From Lumbricus terrestris (Eukaryota; Annelida; Clitellata; Crassiclitellata; Lumbricidae), in assembly GCA_949752735.1 (NCBI GenBank), contig OX457052.1:18856149-18920148 (forward strand): a DNA stretch of 64,000 nucleotides. The letters run 5' to 3'. This document shows positions 61,606 through 64,000 of this stretch, piece after piece (the stretch's first letter is position 1; each line of letters starts with the position of its first letter). The notes beneath the pieces were generated by a model. That model had not been told where the DNA came from. It saw nothing but the letters and a program-made list of their open reading frames with translations, and did not search any database. Made by a program: the position numbers and the translations under genes.

Positions 61606-61789
61606 TTAAATGGTCGCGGGATTAAGTGTCACGGGATTAAATGTCCGGTGCTAACTGTCGCGGTATTAAGTGTCGCGGGATTAAGTGTCATGGAACCCAC
61701 ATGCACATACATGTATACAAGCGTATGTGCATACAAAAGAGGCCTAAGCCCACTTCACAAGGAACCCGCGCAGAATTTGGTGTAGCCTA

Positions 61790-62170
61790 ACTGATAGCTC
61801 TATATCCAGCCTTATAGCGGGTTTGCGGATTTCTATTATGAAGCGCCACACCCTTAGTAAAGTCTCTCGTGTGGTCGATGAGTAATGTGAATGCGGTGTT
61901 TTTGAACGGGCGCTAGATAGATAAATAATTTATTATGGAGAATTAAAAAAGTCGCCCTTGACCGTAAACAATACATGTAGCCTATTGTAGCGGAACTAGG
62001 TTTGGGCAATTAACACCAGGGACCGAACCCCAAACCCTAGTCCTGTCGGAATCGTCCGTCTGTGCAGTCCGGCGTCAACTGAAGATTGACGACTAGCCCG
62101 TCAGGCTTGAAACTCATTTATTTACGACGTCAAAGAAGAAGAAAACTCGTACTGCAATTCGTTCGACTTC
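61790..62170. other. No gene found
   Basis: Unique sequence; 61990-62110 has a possible SINE-like stretch (GGACCGAACCCCAAACCC). Nothing else is recognisable. Confidence 0.3.
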
Positions 62171-62184
62171 TATAGCGCCAGAAA

Positions 62185-62232
62185 TGTTCGGAGCAATGTT
62201 CGGAGCAATGTTCGGAGCAATGTTCGGAGCAC
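62185..62232. repeat. 12-bp tandem repeat (ATGTTCGGAGCA)x4
   Basis: Four head-to-tail copies. Confidence 0.92.
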
Positions 62233-62289
62233 TACCGTCTCAAACCACTGCACTACTGTTCACCGCAATTGTCACTGTAGGACGCCGAG

Positions 62290-62850
62290 TCGTCTTCCTG
62301 TAGATCACCGCTGCCTCGCCAGCGCACGCAGAGAGTCCGTGAAGCGGGTCGGGTTTCGAACCCGAACGTCGTCAGATGCGGAAGGTCGCCAAACCTTCCG
62401 TCCTCACCAGTCGGCAGCGTCGGCAGGTCCGGAGTCGAATCAGCAGTCGTTGGCGTGTAGTTCACCGCTGCCTCGCCAGCGCACGCAGAGAGTCCGTGAA
62501 GCGGGTCGGGTTTCGAACCCGATTCAGTGTCGTCGGCGTCGGAAGCTGAACCACTGCGCTCACCCGGTCAGAAGCGTTGGCAGATCCGGCGTTGAATCCT
62601 GCCCGTCGTGGCACAGCGACGATCACCGATCCTTCGGTCGTCCGTAGGCGTCGGGTTGCAGAAGAGCACGACCGCGGGTCAAGAATCGAACCCGAGTCGA
62701 CAGTGTTGCACCGCAAAGGCCTCCAAGCCTTTCGTCGTCGGCAGGCGCTGAATTTCGGCAGCGTCGTCAAATCGTCGTCCTGCTCTCCAAAGCGTTTCTC
62801 CTCAGACGATCTCCTGCTGACTGCACCGCGATTCGATCCCGCAACGCTCG
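62290..62850 (-). mobile_element. Cluster of tRNA-like SINE heads, minus strand
   Basis: B-box-like sites read on the minus strand lie at about 62351 (GGGTTCGAAACCC), 62509 (GGGTTCGAAACCC), 62682 (GGGTTCGATTCTT) and 62829 (GGGATCGAATCGC). A 60-bp block (TCACCGCTGCCTCGCC...) is repeated with 157-bp spacing (62305 and 62462). Upstream of two B boxes are A-box-like GGTGAGCGCAGTGG or GGTGAGGACGG. No full cloverleaf could be drawn, so these are tRNA-derived, not tRNA genes. Confidence 0.6.
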
Positions 62851-63009
62851 ACCGACTCGTCTTTCCACTGTGTCACGGCGATTCACTGACTGTTTCTTCC
62901 GATCACTGTGTTCCTCGAAGACTGACTGTTTCCTTCGATGACTCCATCGCTGACTGGCTGCGGCCTGCGCACGCACTCGTACTTATGCGTCACGAGGCCA
63001 CGCCCCTTT

Positions 63010-63150
63010 CAGGTAGAAATAGGCTAGGTAGAAATGGGCTATGTAGAAATGGGCTAGGTAGAAATAGGCTAGGTAGAACTGGGCTATGTAGAAATGGGCT
63101 ATGTAGAAATGGGCTATGTAGAAATGGGCTAGGTAGAACTGGGCTATGCC
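63010..63150. repeat. 15-bp minisatellite (GTAGAAATGGGCTAG)n
   Basis: About nine units with AAAT/AACT and TAG/TAT variants. Confidence 0.93.
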
Positions 63151-63469
63151 TATTGCAGGCAGACACAGATACCCAGACGGACACGGGGACGGTCACTCAA
63201 ATTAAACTCCATGACCCCGATTTCCAACACGCTTCCCCCACAAGCAATCCAAGGTCCCACTTGGAGTAAGTAATTAAACATCCCCCAAAACGTAATCAGT
63301 GGCCAACGTCTACAAAAATTTACCACATTACTTCTGTCTACACAAAATCGAAATAATACAGTTTCTCATTATTTGATGAATTCGGTACATTTGGTTTTTC
63401 AGCGAAATCCTTCGCAGCGATTCATTATGAAAACATCAAATCGACAATTTAATTACGACATTGCTAAAC

Positions 63470-63725
63470 CCTTATCGGGTGCGATGTGCTTTTTCGCACA
63501 ACCCCCATTTCTCTTTTTCCTTCACTTCCCGGGTGCGATGTGCTTGTTACGCACACCCCCCGTTTCGTTCGACTCTTTTCTTACGGGTGCGAAGTGCCAT
63601 CTCGGTCACAACCCCCTTTTCGTTTTTCTCGCCTGTTTTTTTTTTTTTTTTTTTTTTTTTCAGGCTTATTTCTTTATTTTTTTTTCTTTTTGGGTACGGT
63701 GTGCTTTGTTGGGCACACCCCCCTT
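63470..63725. repeat. Degenerate 60-70-bp repeat with GGGTGCGATGTGC
   Basis: Four imperfect units (near 63478, 63533, 63585 and 63692), each with GGGTGCGATGTGC or GGGTACGGTGTGC followed by an inverted GCACA-CCCCCC, so each can fold. A run of about 22 T lies at 63637-63660. Confidence 0.65.
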
Positions 63726-63864
63726 CTTTCTTCTCTTTTTTTTCAAACGACATTATACAATTAATTGCAAACAAGTTACAGAAAAACAAAAGCCACACAC
63801 GGCTTTACAATCAATTCAAAAAAATAAAAACACGGGCCAGGCACGACCCAATAATAATTAAGTT

Positions 63865-63990
63865 AACTTTCTTTCGACGTTCACTGGAATCGAACAGGAC
63901 GGCCAACGTTGCGTCGTGGTCGGCCTGTAGACGTCGCCACTCCGTCTTCCAAGTTCGGTCGACCCAAATCCGACCAATGCCCTCCAGGGT
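63865..63990 (-). mobile_element. tRNA-like SINE head near window end
   Basis: Minus strand: CTTGGAAGACGGAGTGGCGA followed by the B box TGTTCGATTCCAGT (about 63884-63897). It resembles the 62-kb heads; the body toward 63.5 kb is uncertain. Confidence 0.5.
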
Positions 63991-64000
63991 CGAAAGACAA

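Larger units (their letters stand above)
59066..61697. mobile_element. Element with motif-array inverted repeats and 9-bp target duplication
   Basis: The direct repeat CACATGCAC lies at 59057-59065 and 61698-61706. The ends (GGTAGCACGACAC, inverse GGTTCCATGACAC) continue as arrays of TTAATCCCGCGACA-type units, about 175 bp at left (to about 59240) and about 200 bp at right (59970-60085 plus 61606-61690), with units matching pairwise in order. A 9-bp duplication with long inverted repeats resembles MULE/foldback elements. The interior (59240-59970) contains a SINE remnant and no transposase. A piggyBac-like element sits in the right array. Confidence 0.82.

Noticed and set aside
62290..62850. 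True tRNA genes
   Set aside because: B boxes are present but I could not draw acceptor and D stems for a complete cloverleaf; the tandem 157-bp units fit SINE heads better.

Overview
The window is a piece of an animal nuclear genome. Genes are split by GT-AG introns, microsatellites are plentiful, and non-LTR retrotransposons, tRNA-derived SINEs and DNA transposons are densely packed. The proteins (an HCN channel and CYP4V-type cytochromes P450) are metazoan. The repeat style and the very common octamer TAGGCCTA suggest a marine invertebrate, perhaps a deuterostome such as an echinoderm; that placement is a guess. Nothing looks bacterial or viral.

Layout. At 4.4-9.6 kb, plus strand, five exons encode the C-terminal part of an HCN-type (hyperpolarization-activated, cyclic-nucleotide-gated) channel, from segment S5 to the stop codon. 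The exons for S1-S4 must lie upstream of the window. At 15.0-29.6 kb, minus strand, eleven exons make a complete CYP4V-like P450 gene of about 532 residues. At 42.2-54.6 kb, minus strand, a tandem duplicate holds exons 2-11 with identical exon lengths and an open frame; its exon 1 was not found before the window end. Introns of the two copies align closely, so the duplication looks recent. Alignable sequence runs from about 14.7 to 26.8 kb and from about 41.95 to 58.3 kb.

The duplication is useful because each copy is an empty-site control for insertions in the other. A non-autonomous Helitron sits in copy 1 (15897-16939), and copy 2 has the uninterrupted A^T site. A hAT-like element sits in copy 2 (45039-47781) with an 8-bp target duplication, and copy 1 has the single-copy site. 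Other elements with defined ends include a Tc1/mariner-type element with a decayed transposase (1935-2883), hAT-type elements with 8-bp duplications (19274-21529, 27103-27495, 38083-40475, 42462-42763, 58877-59043), and a 9-bp-duplication element with motif-array ends (59066-61697) that carries a piggyBac-like TTAA element (60086-61605). LINE fragments lie at 13.4, 24, 25.3, 33.3-34.9, 44.3, 51.5, 52.7 and 55.9-58.2 kb.

Two themes deserve attention. First, LINE and SINE copies share a 3' tail that can fold as a hairpin (arms AGCGCCTC/GAGGCGCT), and one copy keeps the pairing by compensatory changes. Second, several unrelated elements end in arrays of short motifs spaced 12-17 bp apart and built around GACA/TGTC. 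The stretches 29.6-33 kb, 35-37.5 kb and 61.7-64 kb hold no gene I can support, only repeats and tRNA-like fragments.
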